This document shows, one piece after another, positions 40,301 to 50,137 of a stretch of 50,137 nucleotides of DNA; the stretch's first letter is position 1, and each line of letters begins with the position of its first letter. The stretch lies in contig NZ_CAMRAN010000031.1 of the NCBI RefSeq assembly GCF_947039875.1, forward strand, positions 1 through 50,137, read 5' to 3'. Source of the DNA: an uncultured Photobacterium sp. (GTDB lineage Bacteria; Pseudomonadota; Gammaproteobacteria; Enterobacterales; Vibrionaceae). The notes below the pieces were generated by a model. That model ran no database searches, was not told where the DNA came from, and saw nothing but the letters and a program-made list of their open reading frames with translations. The translations under genes and the position numbers were made by a program.

Positions 40301-42268
40301 TTATTTACGCGTTTGAAGATCTAATTGATAAATAGCAAACCCACCCGGCGTGGTGTTGACTTGTTGCATTGGGTATTGGCCTTTATCTTTAATAAATTTC
40401 GCTGCTTTATCACTGTTCGCTGTTTCAAATTGAATCTTTAACTTCTTATCACTTTTCAGTGATGTGAAGTGCCAGTTATTATCTGCACTTGGAACAACTT
40501 GACCTTTCTGTTTGCTCACGCGACTGATGTAATCTGATAATACAGTGCGGTTTTCATCGGGTGATGCAAAAGCAACAAACGCTTCACCTGTACCAGCAAA
40601 CTTACCACTGTACGCGCGGTAATTATTGGTCGCGATTAAGAACGTTTGCTCTAAATCAATCGGTTTGCCATTAAAGCTTAAATCTTTAATACGATTCGCG
40701 GTTGGATTAATCAGTTTACATTCACCGTCGTATTTTGCTGGTTGTGAAATATCAATGTTGTATTTTACGCCATCAATGACATCAAAATTGTAAGTACGGA
40801 AACCATCCCAGTTAATAAGTCCTTGTGGCTTCTCACTGTTAACATCAATTTGATTAAACTGTGCCGCGGAGCATTCTAGCCATTCTTGAACATCTTTACC
40901 TTTTACCTTCATCGCAACAAGGGTATTGGGGTACAAGTATAAGTCAGCCGCGTTACGGAATGTTAGTTGGCCTGCTTCTACTTCGGTGTAGTTGCCTGCG
41001 TCATTACCACGACCGCCAGCTTTAAATGGGGCAGCTGCTGATAATACGGGTAAACCATCAAGGTCGGGGTCGCCTTGAATAAAGTGTTCAACGTAATCTT
41101 TTTGGGCTAAGTTAACAATTTGTACCGTTGGGTCGTCTTGAACCAAGGCTAAATAGCTGTACATTACATCACTGGCTTTACCAATTGGCTGGTTAACAAA
41201 GTCACGGGTAGCGTTATGATCAATTTTTACTGCCGCGACTAATTTTGGATCGGCTTTGATTAATGATTTTTGGTTGGCTTTATCAAAGATAGGACGCGCT
41301 TCAGTTTGGGCTGAGGTCACTTTCCAGCTATTACCTTCTTTGTCTAACACCAAATCCATAATACCCACATGATCACCCCAACGACCGGGCATTACCGCAG
41401 GAATACCATTGATGGTGCCTTTGTTGATATCAGCGCCAGGTAAGCTTGCAAAATCTTTACTTGGGAATACCGCATGCGAGTGACCAAATGCAATCGCATC
41501 AATCCCTTTTACTTGGGTTAGGAAGTAGACCGAGTTTTCTGCGCCGACTTTATAAGGGTCTGCTGAAACGCCAGAGTGTGGAATGGCGATAATAATATCA
41601 GCGCCTTCGGCTTTCATTTGAGGAATGAATTTCTCTGCAGTTTGCTTAATGTCTTTTGCTTCTACTTTGCCTTCAAGATTGTTTTTATCCCATACCATAA
41701 TTTGTGGCGGAACAAAGCCAATGTAACCAATTTTTAGTTTTTGGTTGTTGCCATCGTTATCTTTAAAGGTGTAATCCTGAATAAGGTAAGGGGTAAATAA
41801 ATTTTTACCGGTTTTTAAATCATAAACATTGGCATTGATATAAGGGAAATTTGCCCCTTCAATACTGGTGTTTAGGAAATCAAGACCATAGTTAAATTCG
41901 TGGTTACCAATATTACCTACCGCATAACCGAGTTGGTTCATCACTTTATAGACAGGGTGCACTTCGCCTTTTTTAATACCTTTTGCTGCCATGTAGTCAC
42001 CCATAGGGCTACCTTGCAACAAATCACCGTTATCGACTAACACACTATTAATGACTTCAGCGCGTGCTTTTTCAACCAAGGTCGCTGTACGGACTAACCC
42101 TGTTTTATCTGTCGGCTTATCTTTGTAGTAATCGTAATCCATTACATTTGTATGAATATCTGTTGTTTCAAGAATACGTAATTTAATCGTTTCTGCATTT
42201 GCGGGGCCTGCTAGTAATAGCAAACCGCCTAAAACAGCGATTGATAAAGGCTTAACAGATAGTGTCAT
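40301..42268 (-). CDS. cpdB: 2',3'-cyclic-nucleotide 2'-phosphodiesterase/3'-nucleotidase CpdB
   Basis: CpdB is a periplasmic metallophosphoesterase that hydrolyses 2',3'-cyclic nucleotides and 3'-nucleotides so that nucleosides can be salvaged. From the ATG at 42268 it has 655 residues: a signal peptide (1-25, cleavage after ANA) and the metallophosphatase domain with [36 protein letters not shown] and [11 protein letters not shown]-terminal 5'-nucleotidase domain with [17 protein letters not shown] follows. The frame continues to a TTG at 42280, but that codon is part of the ribosome-binding site TTGGAGAA of the ATG. Confidence 0.95.
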   Translation of the reverse strand: MTLSVKPLSIAVLGGLLLLAGPANAETIKLRILETTDIHTNVMDYDYYKDKPTDKTGLVRTATLVEKARAEVINSVLVDNGDLLQGSPMGDYMAAKGIKKGEVHPVYKVMNQLGYAVGNIGNHEFNYGLDFLNTSIEGANFPYINANVYDLKTGKNLFTPYLIQDYTFKDNDGNNQKLKIGYIGFVPPQIMVWDKNNLEGKVEAKDIKQTAEKFIPQMKAEGADIIIAIPHSGVSADPYKVGAENSVYFLTQVKGIDAIAFGHSHAVFPSKDFASLPGADINKGTINGIPAVMPGRWGDHVGIMDLVLDKEGNSWKVTSAQTEARPIFDKANQKSLIKADPKLVAAVKIDHNATRDFVNQPIGKASDVMYSYLALVQDDPTVQIVNLAQKDYVEHFIQGDPDLDGLPVLSAAAPFKAGGRGNDAGNYTEVEAGQLTFRNAADLYLYPNTLVAMKVKGKDVQEWLECSAAQFNQIDVNSEKPQGLINWDGFRTYNFDVIDGVKYNIDISQPAKYDGECKLINPTANRIKDLSFNGKPIDLEQTFLIATNNYRAYSGKFAGTGEAFVAFASPDENRTVLSDYISRVSKQKGQVVPSADNNWHFTSLKSDKKLKIQFETANSDKAAKFIKDKGQYPMQQVNTTPGGFAIYQLDLQTRK

Positions 42269-42682
42269 GTGTTTCTCCAAAGGGTAGGTAAGGAAAGCGT
42301 GCCTAAAATAACAAATCTTATGCAGTTACTATCTGAACCCGTCACATAATTGTGCTTTAACTCTCATTTTTTATATGCATAACCATTATTAAGCGGTGAA
42401 AGAATCGTAATATTTGATTCAAAACGAAATGGTGTTGATTAAATTAAGAAAGAAAAGGCATAACTTAGGTTCGAAGTGATATTTGAATATTCTTCATTTT
42501 GCTTACTGCTAGCTATTTATATCTGCTTTATATTTATTTGCGGTTGATCATTCTATTCGATCATGAAATTAGGATTGTTGAATTAATAACCAAACTTTTT
42601 GATATAAAAAATGAAACTTTAGAATTTCAAGTAATATCACGAGCTCTCTATAGTGGTTACAGAACACCAAGGAGAGTTAACA
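42269..42682. other. Divergent promoter region between cpdB and the cysG operon
   Basis: The 414 bases are AT-rich and hold no gene I can support. The region must carry the promoters of both divergent units. A CysB site is expected for the sulfate operon, but I could not place one or a convincing -35/-10 pair. A weak TTGATT at 42435-42440 is the only candidate noted. Confidence 0.5.
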
Positions 42683-44098
42683 ATGGATTATTTACCAATA
42701 TTTGCGGATTTAAAGCGTCGACCCTGTTTGGTTGTCGGTGGTGGTAATAGCGCATGGCGCAAAACTCAAATGTTATTAAAAGCGGGTGCCGATGTGGGAA
42801 TTATCGCGTCTAAGCTTAATGCTGATTTTACCACGGCGATTGCTGCTAACCAGATCCGCTTTGTTGGTGACACATTTTCTCCCGCGAATCTTGATGGGAT
42901 TTTTCTAGCCATTGCCGCAACGCCACATAAAGCGCTGAATGCTCTGGTTTACCAATCAGCCAATCAACGTCAAGTGTTAGTGAATGTTGTTGATGACACT
43001 CAACGTTGTAGTTTTATTGTGCCTTCTATTGTTGACCGTTCACCGATCATTGTTGCTATTTCATCATCGGGTAAAGCACCCGTTTTAGCGCGTTTATTGC
43101 GTCAAAAACTAGAAGCAACATTGCCACAGCATTTAGGCAAAATGGCGACTATTGCAGGCGGTTTTCGTGACTATCTTGCCACCAAGATTTCTATCTTTTC
43201 TAGCCGTCGCGCCTTTTGGGAGCAAGCATTTAATGGTCGCTTTGCAGATTTGGTTGCTGTCGGTCGTCATAGTGAAGCCCAACAAGCATTACATCAACAG
43301 TTACAACAGCACACGTCACCTGTTGGGCAAGTTGCGTTAATTGGTGCCGGCCCTGGTGATGCGGGGTTACTAACTTTACGTGGTTTGCAATTAATGCAGC
43401 AAGCGGATGTGGTGTTGTATGACTACCTTGTTTCCGATGAAGTGATGGCGTTGGTACGTCGTGATGCAGAACGTGTTTGTGTTGGTAAAAAAGCCGGTTT
43501 TCACAGTGTGCCGCAAGAGCAAACCAACCAATTGATTGTTGAATATGCCCAACAAGGCAAACGTGTGGTGCGACTTAAAGGTGGTGATCCGTTTGTATTT
43601 GGTCGTGGTGCAGAAGAATTAGAAGTGCTGGTGGAGGCGGGGATTGATTTTCAAGTTGTTCCCGGCATTACAGCTGCCGCCGGTGCCACCGCTTATGCAG
43701 GTATTCCATTAACCCACCGTGATTATGCTCAAACAGCAATGTTTATTACTGGGCACTTAAAGCCTGATGGTAAACAACTTGATTGGTTAACATTAGCGCG
43801 TGGTAATCAAACCTTAGTTATCTACATGGGGCTAATGAAATCTAGTCATATTCAACAGCAGTTATTACAACACGGCCGCGCCCCTAATACCCCAATCGCG
43901 ATTATTGAACGTGGTACACAAGCCACTCAAAAAGTATTAACCGGACAATTACATGAACTTGCTGATCTAGCACAACATGCTGCATCACCATCATTAATTG
44001 TGGTCGGTGAAGTAGTAAAGCTATCACATAAATTAGCTTGGTTCACAACAAAGGAACAGTTACAGCCGCAACCTGAAGCGGCAGTGAAACTGGCATAA
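42683..44098 (+). CDS. cysG: Siroheme synthase CysG
   Basis: CysG makes siroheme from uroporphyrinogen III: methylation, oxidation and iron insertion. From the ATG at 42683 it has 471 residues: an N-terminal precorrin-2 dehydrogenase/ferrochelatase ([46 protein letters not shown]) and a C-terminal methyltransferase ([42 protein letters not shown]). AAGGAGAG (42669-42676) supports this start; the frame extends 10 codons further up to 42653 without a ribosome-binding site. Siroheme is the cofactor of CysI. It is first in the sulfate activation operon. Confidence 0.96.
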   Translation: MDYLPIFADLKRRPCLVVGGGNSAWRKTQMLLKAGADVGIIASKLNADFTTAIAANQIRFVGDTFSPANLDGIFLAIAATPHKALNALVYQSANQRQVLVNVVDDTQRCSFIVPSIVDRSPIIVAISSSGKAPVLARLLRQKLEATLPQHLGKMATIAGGFRDYLATKISIFSSRRAFWEQAFNGRFADLVAVGRHSEAQQALHQQLQQHTSPVGQVALIGAGPGDAGLLTLRGLQLMQQADVVLYDYLVSDEVMALVRRDAERVCVGKKAGFHSVPQEQTNQLIVEYAQQGKRVVRLKGGDPFVFGRGAEELEVLVEAGIDFQVVPGITAAAGATAYAGIPLTHRDYAQTAMFITGHLKPDGKQLDWLTLARGNQTLVIYMGLMKSSHIQQQLLQHGRAPNTPIAIIERGTQATQKVLTGQLHELADLAQHAASPSLIVVGEVVKLSHKLAWFTTKEQLQPQPEAAVKLA

Positions 44099-44111
44099 CA
44101 TGGAGAGAGTG

Positions 44112-45020
44112 ATGGACCCTAAACGTTTAACCCACCTCAAGCAGCTTGAAGCCGAAAGTATTCATATTTTGCGTGAAGTTGCGGCTGAGTTTGATAACCC
44201 AGTCATGATGTATTCCATAGGTAAAGATTCATCCGTAATGTTGCATTTAGCCCGTAAGGCTTTTTATCCGGGTAAAATTCCATTTCCACTATTGCATGTC
44301 GATACCACATGGAAATTTCGTGAAATGATTGAATTTCGAGACCGTGCCGCTGAAAAATACGGTTTTGATTTATTAGTCCATCAGAACCCAGAAGGGGTGG
44401 CGATGGGTGTTGGACCTTTTACTCATGGTTCATCAAAGCATACCGACATTATGAAAACCCAAGGCTTAAAACAAGCTCTCGATAAATATGGGTTTGATGC
44501 TGCGTTTGGTGGCGCTCGGCGTGATGAAGAGAAATCACGTGCGAAAGAGCGAGTATATTCATTCCGCGATAAAAACCATAGTTGGGATCCAAAAAACCAA
44601 CGTCCTGAATTATGGAAAACCTATAACGGTCAAATTAATAAAGGTGAAAGCATTCGCGTGTTTCCACTCTCCAATTGGACTGAACTTGATATTTGGCAAT
44701 ATATATTCTTAGAGCAAATTGAAATTGTGCCACTGTATTTATCCCAAGTACGACCGGTTGTTGAACGGGATGGAATGTTAATCATGGTTGATGATGAGCG
44801 ACTCGAATTATTGCCGGGTGAAACGATTCAACAAAAAAGTGTCCGTTTTAGAACCTTAGGGTGTTATCCATTAACGGGAGCGGTGGAATCAACGGCTGAT
44901 ACGTTACCGGGGATCATTGAAGAAATGCTGGTGGCGACATCCAGTGAACGTCAAGGGCGGGCTATCGACCACGATCAATCTGGCTCAATGGAATTGAAAA
45001 AACGCCAAGGTTACTTCTAA
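44112..45020 (+). CDS. cysD: Sulfate adenylyltransferase subunit 2 CysD
   Basis: CysD, with GTPase CysN, makes adenosine 5'-phosphosulfate from sulfate and ATP. From the ATG at 44112 it has 302 residues with the start [19 protein letters not shown] usual for CysD. The ATP-pyrophosphatase motif is [32 protein letters not shown] and the [13 protein letters not shown] segment follow. GGAGAGAG (44102-44109) supports this start; an ATG at 44100 is in frame 4 codons upstream. It ends 10 bases before cysN. Confidence 0.97.
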   Translation: MDPKRLTHLKQLEAESIHILREVAAEFDNPVMMYSIGKDSSVMLHLARKAFYPGKIPFPLLHVDTTWKFREMIEFRDRAAEKYGFDLLVHQNPEGVAMGVGPFTHGSSKHTDIMKTQGLKQALDKYGFDAAFGGARRDEEKSRAKERVYSFRDKNHSWDPKNQRPELWKTYNGQINKGESIRVFPLSNWTELDIWQYIFLEQIEIVPLYLSQVRPVVERDGMLIMVDDERLELLPGETIQQKSVRFRTLGCYPLTGAVESTADTLPGIIEEMLVATSSERQGRAIDHDQSGSMELKKRQGYF

Positions 45021-45030
45021 GGAGAGATAA

Positions 45031-46452
45031 ATGAATAGTGTGATAGAACAACAGGTCGCAGAGCTTGGAATCGAAGCTTATCTCGATCAACATCATAATA
45101 AGTCACTGCTACGATTTTTAACCTGTGGCTCCGTTGATGACGGTAAAAGTACCCTCATTGGTCGTTTGCTGCATGATTCTCACCAAATTTATGAAGATCA
45201 ATTAGCGGCAATTCATACCGACAGCCAAAAAGTCGGTACTACGGGCGATAAGCCAGACTTAGCGTTATTAGTCGATGGTTTGCAAGCTGAGCGTGAACAA
45301 GGGATCACCATTGATGTTGCTTACCGTTATTTCTCGACCAAAGCGCGTAAGTTTATTATTGCTGATACCCCAGGGCATGAGCAGTACACCCGTAATATGG
45401 CAACTGGTGCTTCAACCTGTGATGTGGCGGTTATTTTAATCGATGCTCGTAAAGGGGTATTAGATCAAACCCGTCGTCATTCTTATATCGCTAGTTTACT
45501 TGGTATTCGCCAATTTATAGTGGCAGTCAATAAAATGGATTTGGTTGATTTTGACCAAACACGGTTTGAAGAAATTCAGCAGCAATACCTTCAGTTTTCA
45601 AAAAAGCTCAATCCTAATATCAATATTCAATTATTGCCATTATCAGCCTTAGAAGGCGATAACGTTGTTAGTCAAAGTGCCAAGATGGCGTGGTATCAAG
45701 GCGAATCATTGTTAACATTATTAGAGCAAGTTGATTTATTCACTGATGATGACTCACCAGTGTTACGTTTTCCGGTTCAATATGTAAACCGTCCTAATCT
45801 CGACTTTCGTGGCTTTGCTGGCACATTAGCTTCAGGCGAACTAAAGGTAGGGCAACGAGTAACAGCATTACCATCAGGAAAAACATCAACCGTAGAGCGA
45901 ATCGTAACTTTTGATGGTGATTTAGCATTTGCAACTAAAGGTCAAGCCATTACGGTTACCTTAGCGGATGAAATTGACATTAGTCGTGGTGATACGTTAA
46001 TTGCAGCCGAAGACGAAGTGCCGCTAAGTAACAATGTATTGGCAGATATTGTCTGGATGGGGGAAACCGCATTAACGGCTGGACGTCAGTATGATATTAA
46101 AGTGGCAGGTAAAAAAACGCTAGGCAGTGTGAGTGCGATACGTCATCAAGTTGATATTAATAGTCTTGATACCTTTGCAACCGAGACGTTACCCCTTAAT
46201 GGCATTGGTTTATGTGAGTTCAACCTACACGATGCGATTGCCGTTGATAGCTATCAAACCTGTAAAGATACTGGCGGCTTTATCATTATTGATCGATTAA
46301 CCAATGTCACTGTTGGTGCAGGCTTAATTCGTGAATCATTAGCCATCGATAACCGTCGTAGTTATTCAGCGTTTGAAGTTGAATTTAATGCACTGGTCCG
46401 TAAGCATTTCCCGCATTGGGATGCAAAAGATATCGGTCAATTACTGGAGTAA
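45031..46452 (+). CDS. cysN: Sulfate adenylyltransferase subunit 1 (GTPase) CysN
   Basis: CysN couples GTP hydrolysis to APS formation by CysD. The 473-residue protein is an EF-Tu-like GTPase: G1 [14 protein letters not shown]2 [16 protein letters not shown]3 [11 protein letters not shown] and G4 NKMD, followed by two beta-barrel domains. It ends without a fused kinase domain, and a separate cysC lies downstream. AAGGAGAG precedes the ATG. The SLC13-type permease gene follows after 5 bases. Confidence 0.97.
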   Translation: MNSVIEQQVAELGIEAYLDQHHNKSLLRFLTCGSVDDGKSTLIGRLLHDSHQIYEDQLAAIHTDSQKVGTTGDKPDLALLVDGLQAEREQGITIDVAYRYFSTKARKFIIADTPGHEQYTRNMATGASTCDVAVILIDARKGVLDQTRRHSYIASLLGIRQFIVAVNKMDLVDFDQTRFEEIQQQYLQFSKKLNPNINIQLLPLSALEGDNVVSQSAKMAWYQGESLLTLLEQVDLFTDDDSPVLRFPVQYVNRPNLDFRGFAGTLASGELKVGQRVTALPSGKTSTVERIVTFDGDLAFATKGQAITVTLADEIDISRGDTLIAAEDEVPLSNNVLADIVWMGETALTAGRQYDIKVAGKKTLGSVSAIRHQVDINSLDTFATETLPLNGIGLCEFNLHDAIAVDSYQTCKDTGGFIIIDRLTNVTVGAGLIRESLAIDNRRSYSAFEVEFNALVRKHFPHWDAKDIGQLLE

Positions 46453-46457
46453 TGTGA

Positions 46458-48188
46458 ATGAGCTGGGAACAAGCTACTGTGCTGGCAATGCTAGTAGTGA
46501 TTATTCTCTGCTTGCTCACTACGAAGATTAAACCTGCGTATTTATTTGCCGGCAGTGCGTTTATTGGTTTTCAAGCAAACTTAATTGAATTACCTGTCAT
46601 TGCCGCAAATTTTACCAATTCATCATTATTAACCTTAGTGTTATTAATATTGGTCTCCATTGCTCTTGAAAAAACCCGCTTAATTAGTTGGGTTGGGCGG
46701 CAAATTTCACAAGGTGGTCATAGCTTTGTTGTGGCTAAGCTGGGCTTATCGACCGCATTATTGTCCTCCTTTACCAATAACACTGCGGTGGTGGTGTCAT
46801 TAATAGGGGCAATAAAGCGTAATCAACGCCATGCCCCCTCTAAATTATTACTGCCGTTATCTTATACCGCTATTTTAGGTGGCACATTAACGCTAATCGG
46901 TACATCAACTAACCTTATTATTAATAGTTTTGTAGAAGATATTGGTTTACCTAGCCTTGGCTTTTTTGCACCCACCATGATTGGCTTAGCGGTGTTAGTT
47001 ATTGGGTTAATGATTTTAATTCCACTGAGTTATTTTTTACCAAATAACGACGATGATAGTGAAGAACAGCTGCCTTATTTCTTAGAGGCGCGAGTAAAAA
47101 GTCATTCACCGTTAATAGGAAAGAGCGTCACTGAAAATGGACTGCGTGCATTACGACGTTTATTTTTAGCTGAGCTTATCCGTGAGGGTAAGACTATAGC
47201 CCCTGTTTGCCCTGAGACTAAATTACAAGCAGGCGATCGATTATTGTTTTGTGGTGATATTGAAAGTGTTACTACCTTACAAGAAATAGAAGGACTGCAT
47301 TTATTTGGTCAGCATCATCTTAATGGTCAATCGATGATGGAGGTTGTGGTCAGTCATTCTGCTGCTATTTGTGGTCGTACCTTAAAGAGCACTCAATTTC
47401 GTGAAAACTTTGATGCGGTAGTGGTCGCCATCCGTCGCGGTCATGAACGGTTAGCTGGTGGCTTGGGTAATATTGAATTACGCGCGGGTGATACGTTAGT
47501 TATTGTACCGGGGAAATTGTTTAACCAAAAACAAGCCATGCTGGAACGTGAGTTTGTGCTAGTGAATGGTCTTGATTCAAGCGCACGTTTAGACCATTAC
47601 CGTAGCACAATAGTATTAGTCGGTTTTTTAAGTGTGATTGTATTGGCTTTAGCTGATTGGCTGTCATTGATTAAAGGATTAGCTGTTTATTTGCTACTGC
47701 TAGTGGGATTGGGGATTATTTCCTTTGGTGAGCTTCGACGTCGATTTCCGATTGATATTGTAGTGATTGTTGGATCAGCATTAACATTGGCACAATTAAT
47801 GATTACCAGTGGCTTATCACAGCAAATGGGCCAAGCACTTATTACCGCATTTAATGGTTGGGGAGTGTATGGCGGATTAATTGCAGTTTACTTACTTACA
47901 TTAATACTAACTGAGTTGATCACCAATAACGCTGCCGCTGCATTAGCGTTCCCAATAAGTTATAGCTTGGCGCTGGGCTATGGTGTCGATCCTATGCCCT
48001 TTATTATGGCGGTACTGTTTGGCGCTAGTGCGAGTTTTATTTCGCCGTATGGTTACCAAACGAATTTACTCGTTTACAGCGTCGGTAATTATAAAATTCG
48101 AGATTATTTAAAACTGGGGTTACCGCTTTCAATTGTGTATTCCACTGTAGTGTTGATCTTGATCCCAGTCGTCTTCCCTTTTAACTAA
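46458..48188 (+). CDS. SLC13-family permease with RCK_C domains, probable sulfate transporter
   Basis: The 576-residue inner-membrane protein has about ten hydrophobic segments. The first half has [13 protein letters not shown] and [19 protein letters not shown], the signature of SLC13/DASS carriers. Two RCK_C (TrkA-C-like) soluble domains occupy about 205-370 ([30 protein letters not shown]). The second half repeats the signature as [17 protein letters not shown] and [17 protein letters not shown]. It lies between cysN and cysC with 5 and 19 bases of spacing, so uptake of sulfate is the likely job. That is inferred from context, and other divalent anions are possible. A CysPTWA system is not in the window. 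Confidence 0.85.
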   Translation: MSWEQATVLAMLVVIILCLLTTKIKPAYLFAGSAFIGFQANLIELPVIAANFTNSSLLTLVLLILVSIALEKTRLISWVGRQISQGGHSFVVAKLGLSTALLSSFTNNTAVVVSLIGAIKRNQRHAPSKLLLPLSYTAILGGTLTLIGTSTNLIINSFVEDIGLPSLGFFAPTMIGLAVLVIGLMILIPLSYFLPNNDDDSEEQLPYFLEARVKSHSPLIGKSVTENGLRALRRLFLAELIREGKTIAPVCPETKLQAGDRLLFCGDIESVTTLQEIEGLHLFGQHHLNGQSMMEVVVSHSAAICGRTLKSTQFRENFDAVVVAIRRGHERLAGGLGNIELRAGDTLVIVPGKLFNQKQAMLEREFVLVNGLDSSARLDHYRSTIVLVGFLSVIVLALADWLSLIKGLAVYLLLLVGLGIISFGELRRRFPIDIVVIVGSALTLAQLMITSGLSQQMGQALITAFNGWGVYGGLIAVYLLTLILTELITNNAAAALAFPISYSLALGYGVDPMPFIMAVLFGASASFISPYGYQTNLLVYSVGNYKIRDYLKLGLPLSIVYSTVVLILIPVVFPFN

Positions 48189-48207
48189 ATTAACAATGGA
48201 ATATGTT

Positions 48208-48831
48208 ATGAATACGACAACGAAGCCCCATGACGATAACAATAATATTGTCTGGCATAGTTATAGTGTGACTAAAGATCAGCGAGGACAGCAAAAGCAG
48301 CAGCAGCCTTGTGTGTTATGGTTTACTGGATTAAGTGGTGCTGGTAAGTCGACTGTTGCTGGCGCTCTTGAACATAGACTCTTGGCATTAGGTTATCATA
48401 CCTATTTATTAGATGGTGATAATGTTCGCCATGGTTTGTGTAAAGATCTTGGTTTCTCTGCTCAAGATCGACGAGAAAATATCCGTCGAATTGGTGAAGT
48501 CGCTGTGTTAATGGCAGATTCTGGATTAATAGTATTAAGTGCATTTATTTCTCCTCATCGCGAAGAAAGACAATCTGTTCGAGATTTACTGCCACAAGGT
48601 GAGTTTATTGAAGTGTTTGTTGATACCCCTTTAGCTGAATGCGAAAAGCGCGATCCTAAAGGATTATATAAAAAAGCACGTGCGGGAGAAATAAAGCAAT
48701 TTACAGGTATTGATGCAGAGTACCAATCGCCCTTACAGCCTGAAATTCATCTTGCAGCCGATAGTCATAATATTAATGAGTTAGTTGAGCAATGTATTAA
48801 CGTTTTACGGAGTCGAGGTATTATTGCTTGA
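48208..48831 (+). CDS. cysC: Adenylyl-sulfate kinase CysC
   Basis: CysC phosphorylates APS at the 3' position to give PAPS, the substrate of CysH. From the ATG at 48208 it has 207 residues: a short N-terminal extension, [14 protein letters not shown], the P-loop [14 protein letters not shown], the [18 protein letters not shown] motif that holds substrate, and [21 protein letters not shown]. An in-frame ATG at 48196 would add four residues. The ribosome-binding site is modest for either. It lies in the sulfate operon 24 bases before cysQ. Confidence 0.96.
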   Translation: MNTTTKPHDDNNNIVWHSYSVTKDQRGQQKQQQPCVLWFTGLSGAGKSTVAGALEHRLLALGYHTYLLDGDNVRHGLCKDLGFSAQDRRENIRRIGEVAVLMADSGLIVLSAFISPHREERQSVRDLLPQGEFIEVFVDTPLAECEKRDPKGLYKKARAGEIKQFTGIDAEYQSPLQPEIHLAADSHNINELVEQCINVLRSRGIIA

Positions 48832-48855
48832 TAACTGGTAACAGGAGTACCGTAA

Positions 48856-49593
48856 GTGACAACATTACTTGATGCTATATACAACATCGCATTGGATGCG
48901 GGTAAATCAATAATGACGCATTATCACAGTAATATTATTATTAAAAATAAAGCCGATAATAGCCCCGTGACCATTGCGGATCTTACCGCGAATGAAATTA
49001 TCATTAGTCAGTTACAACAGTTAACGCCTGATATCCCTATTTTATCTGAAGAGTCACCACATACTGATTGGCAACAGCGTCAATATTGGCAATCTTTTTG
49101 GCTGGTGGACCCACTTGACGGCACCAAAGAATTTATCAATAAGAATGGCGAGTTCACCGTTAATATCGCACTTATTGAAAACGGGAAACCTATTTTAGCG
49201 GTGGTCTATGCGCCAGCATTAAATAAAGCGTGGTTGGGTGATGGAAAAACAGCTTGGCTTGTGACTAAAGCAGGTAAAGAAGTGATTCGTCTTCTACCTT
49301 CTACTATACCGACGGTGGTAGGTAGCCGCTCACATCCATCGGTTGGGTTGGAGGCTTATCTTCAACGATTAGGTGAACATAAATGGATAGCGGTGGGATC
49401 ATCATTAAAGTTTTGCTTAGTGGCGGAAGGACGTGCTCAATATTACCCGCGTTTAGGACCAACTATGATGTGGGATACCGCTGCTGGTCAATGTATCGCT
49501 GAAAGTGCAGGCGCTACAGTGAATGATCTGGATGGTTTCCCCCTTCGTTATGATCGAGAGTCGCTATTAAATCCTTATTTTGTTGTCTCTTAA
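48856..49593 (+). CDS. cysQ: 3'(2'),5'-bisphosphate nucleotidase CysQ
   Basis: CysQ removes the 3'-phosphate from PAP, the inhibitory by-product of CysH, to recover AMP (peripheral to the membrane in E. coli). The 245-residue protein has the inositol-monophosphatase fold with the metal-binding motif LSEESP, then DPLDGTKEFI, and WDTAAGQCIAESAG near the end. The start is GTG at 48856 with AGGAG at 48843-48847. It is the last gene of the sulfate operon. I see no convincing terminator after it, only short AT-rich stems near 49641-49672. Confidence 0.95.
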   Translation: MTTLLDAIYNIALDAGKSIMTHYHSNIIIKNKADNSPVTIADLTANEIIISQLQQLTPDIPILSEESPHTDWQQRQYWQSFWLVDPLDGTKEFINKNGEFTVNIALIENGKPILAVVYAPALNKAWLGDGKTAWLVTKAGKEVIRLLPSTIPTVVGSRSHPSVGLEAYLQRLGEHKWIAVGSSLKFCLVAEGRAQYYPRLGPTMMWDTAAGQCIAESAGATVNDLDGFPLRYDRESLLNPYFVVS

Positions 49594-49749
49594 CTATATA
49601 CAACCAACTAAATGTCACGGATTGATTAAATACTCAACACTATTTTTAAATAGCGACTATTGTTTAATAGCGTTATTGTATGAATATTGACTCTTTTGTG
49701 GTTTTTGGTTGGTATTACTAGCATTCGTATTAAAAAAGCAAATAAACAA

Positions 49750-49777
49750 TTGCCATCCTTCCTGTTATCTCTATAAT
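49750..49777 (+). promoter_or_regulatory. rRNA operon promoter P1
   Basis: TTGCCA (49750-49755) and TATAAT (49772-49777) are 16 bases apart, the usual rrn P1 spacing. A GC-rich GCACCCC discriminator follows, as expected for ppGpp-controlled promoters, and then GACACGGAA, as in the E. coli P1 leader. The sequence just upstream is AT-rich and may act as an UP element. The 156 bases between cysQ and this promoter hold nothing else that I recognise. Confidence 0.8.
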
Positions 49778-50009
49778 GCACCCCAACGACACGGAATACG
49801 TGCGGTTAGTAAGTTATTTACAACCTGTGTGTAACTTGTCAATAAGCGGTTTATAAAAATCATTGCGGTAATTGACGGTTCTTGTCTTACATTAAGCTAT
49901 GAAAACTGCAGTCTTGATTCAAATGTTGTTTGAATGGTTGGAAATATAATTTACTTTCAACACAGGACAGGTCAATAAAGGGTTGGTTAAATCTAATTTA
50001 AAAAACTTA

Positions 50010-50037
50010 TTGACTTTAAACTGGCGCGGAGTAGTAT
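50010..50037 (+). promoter_or_regulatory. rRNA operon promoter P2
   Basis: TTGACT (50010-50015) and TAGTAT (50032-50037) are 16 bases apart with an A/T-rich tract just upstream (49991-50008). It lies 260 bases after P1 and ahead of boxA. Confidence 0.75.
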
Positions 50038-50072
50038 ACGCAGCCTCAGCCAATACGATGTATTGTGCTAAC

Positions 50073-50137
50073 GTTCTTTAATAATTTGACCATGCAATCT
50101 GTGTGGGCACTCACTGAATAGTTAAGTCGAAAGATTT
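50073..50137 (+). other. 5' leader of an rRNA operon with boxA antiterminator
   Basis: GTTCTTTAATAA (50073-50084) resembles rrn boxA. CAATCTGTGTGGGCACTC (50095-50112) is identical to the leader segment just before 16S rRNA in E. coli. The window ends before the mature 16S 5' end, so the rRNA gene itself is not here. Confidence 0.85.

Overview
The window is chromosomal core DNA of a gammaproteobacterium of the Vibrionaceae, most likely Photobacterium. This rests on gene content and order: queG-tsaE-amiB-mutL-miaA-hfq-hflX-hflK-hflC-purA, a motX gene for a sodium-driven polar flagellum directly after purA, AmiB with LysM repeats, and the protein sequences themselves. The genus is an inference; no database search was possible. 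I see no insertion sequence, prophage, CRISPR array or defence island.

Layout. (1) 1-720: a tRNA cluster with initiator tRNA-fMet and tRNA-Gly(GCC), interleaved with three near-identical degenerate tRNA-Gly-like units that carry an enlarged T-arm. (2) 720-1230: an AT-rich gap rich in DnaA boxes between tRNA-Gly and queG, the position datA holds in E. coli. (3) 1231-2790: queG on the minus strand, then a decayed 3' remnant of nnr. (4) 2790-13653: the tsaE-amiB-mutL-miaA-hfq-hflX-hflKC superoperon, a YjeT-like gene and purA. (5) 13797-21443: motX; hmp facing nsrR across two NsrR-like operators; rnr-rlmB; and the rpsF-priB-rpsR-rplI operon behind a probable S6:S18 leader hairpin. (6) 21519-31342: a DUF481 outer-membrane protein, dnaB-alr, pgi, a cold-shock protein, zur, a possible 27-residue small protein with its own terminator, dusA, pspG with a sigma-54 promoter, a TIGR04219-type outer-membrane protein and an unrecognised 76-residue protein. 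(7) 31509-35771: cysJIH. (8) 35856-42268: DUF2780 protein, fklB and ytfB (divergent), an EamA transporter with elaA, a Crp/Fnr-like regulator and cpdB. (9) 42683-49593: cysG-cysD-cysN-SLC13 permease-cysC-cysQ. (10) 49750-50137: two rRNA promoters and the antiterminator leader of an rRNA operon; 16S itself lies beyond the window.

The genes work together in clear modules. The two cys clusters cover assimilatory sulfate reduction from likely sulfate uptake through activation (CysDN, CysC), PAPS reduction (CysH), PAP removal (CysQ) and sulfite reduction (CysJI), plus siroheme synthesis for CysI (CysG). hmp-nsrR is a nitric-oxide detoxification switch. tsaE, miaA, queG, dusA and rlmB are all tRNA or rRNA modification genes. 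dnaB, priB, mutL and the DnaA-box region belong to replication and repair.

The least ordinary signals are the tRNA-Gly-like repeats, the datA-like DnaA-box cluster, the nnr remnant, the small ORF at 28369-28452 and the regulatory sites at hmp/nsrR, rpsF and pspG. Both window ends fall in repeated rRNA/tRNA-type sequence, so the window may be a whole assembly contig.
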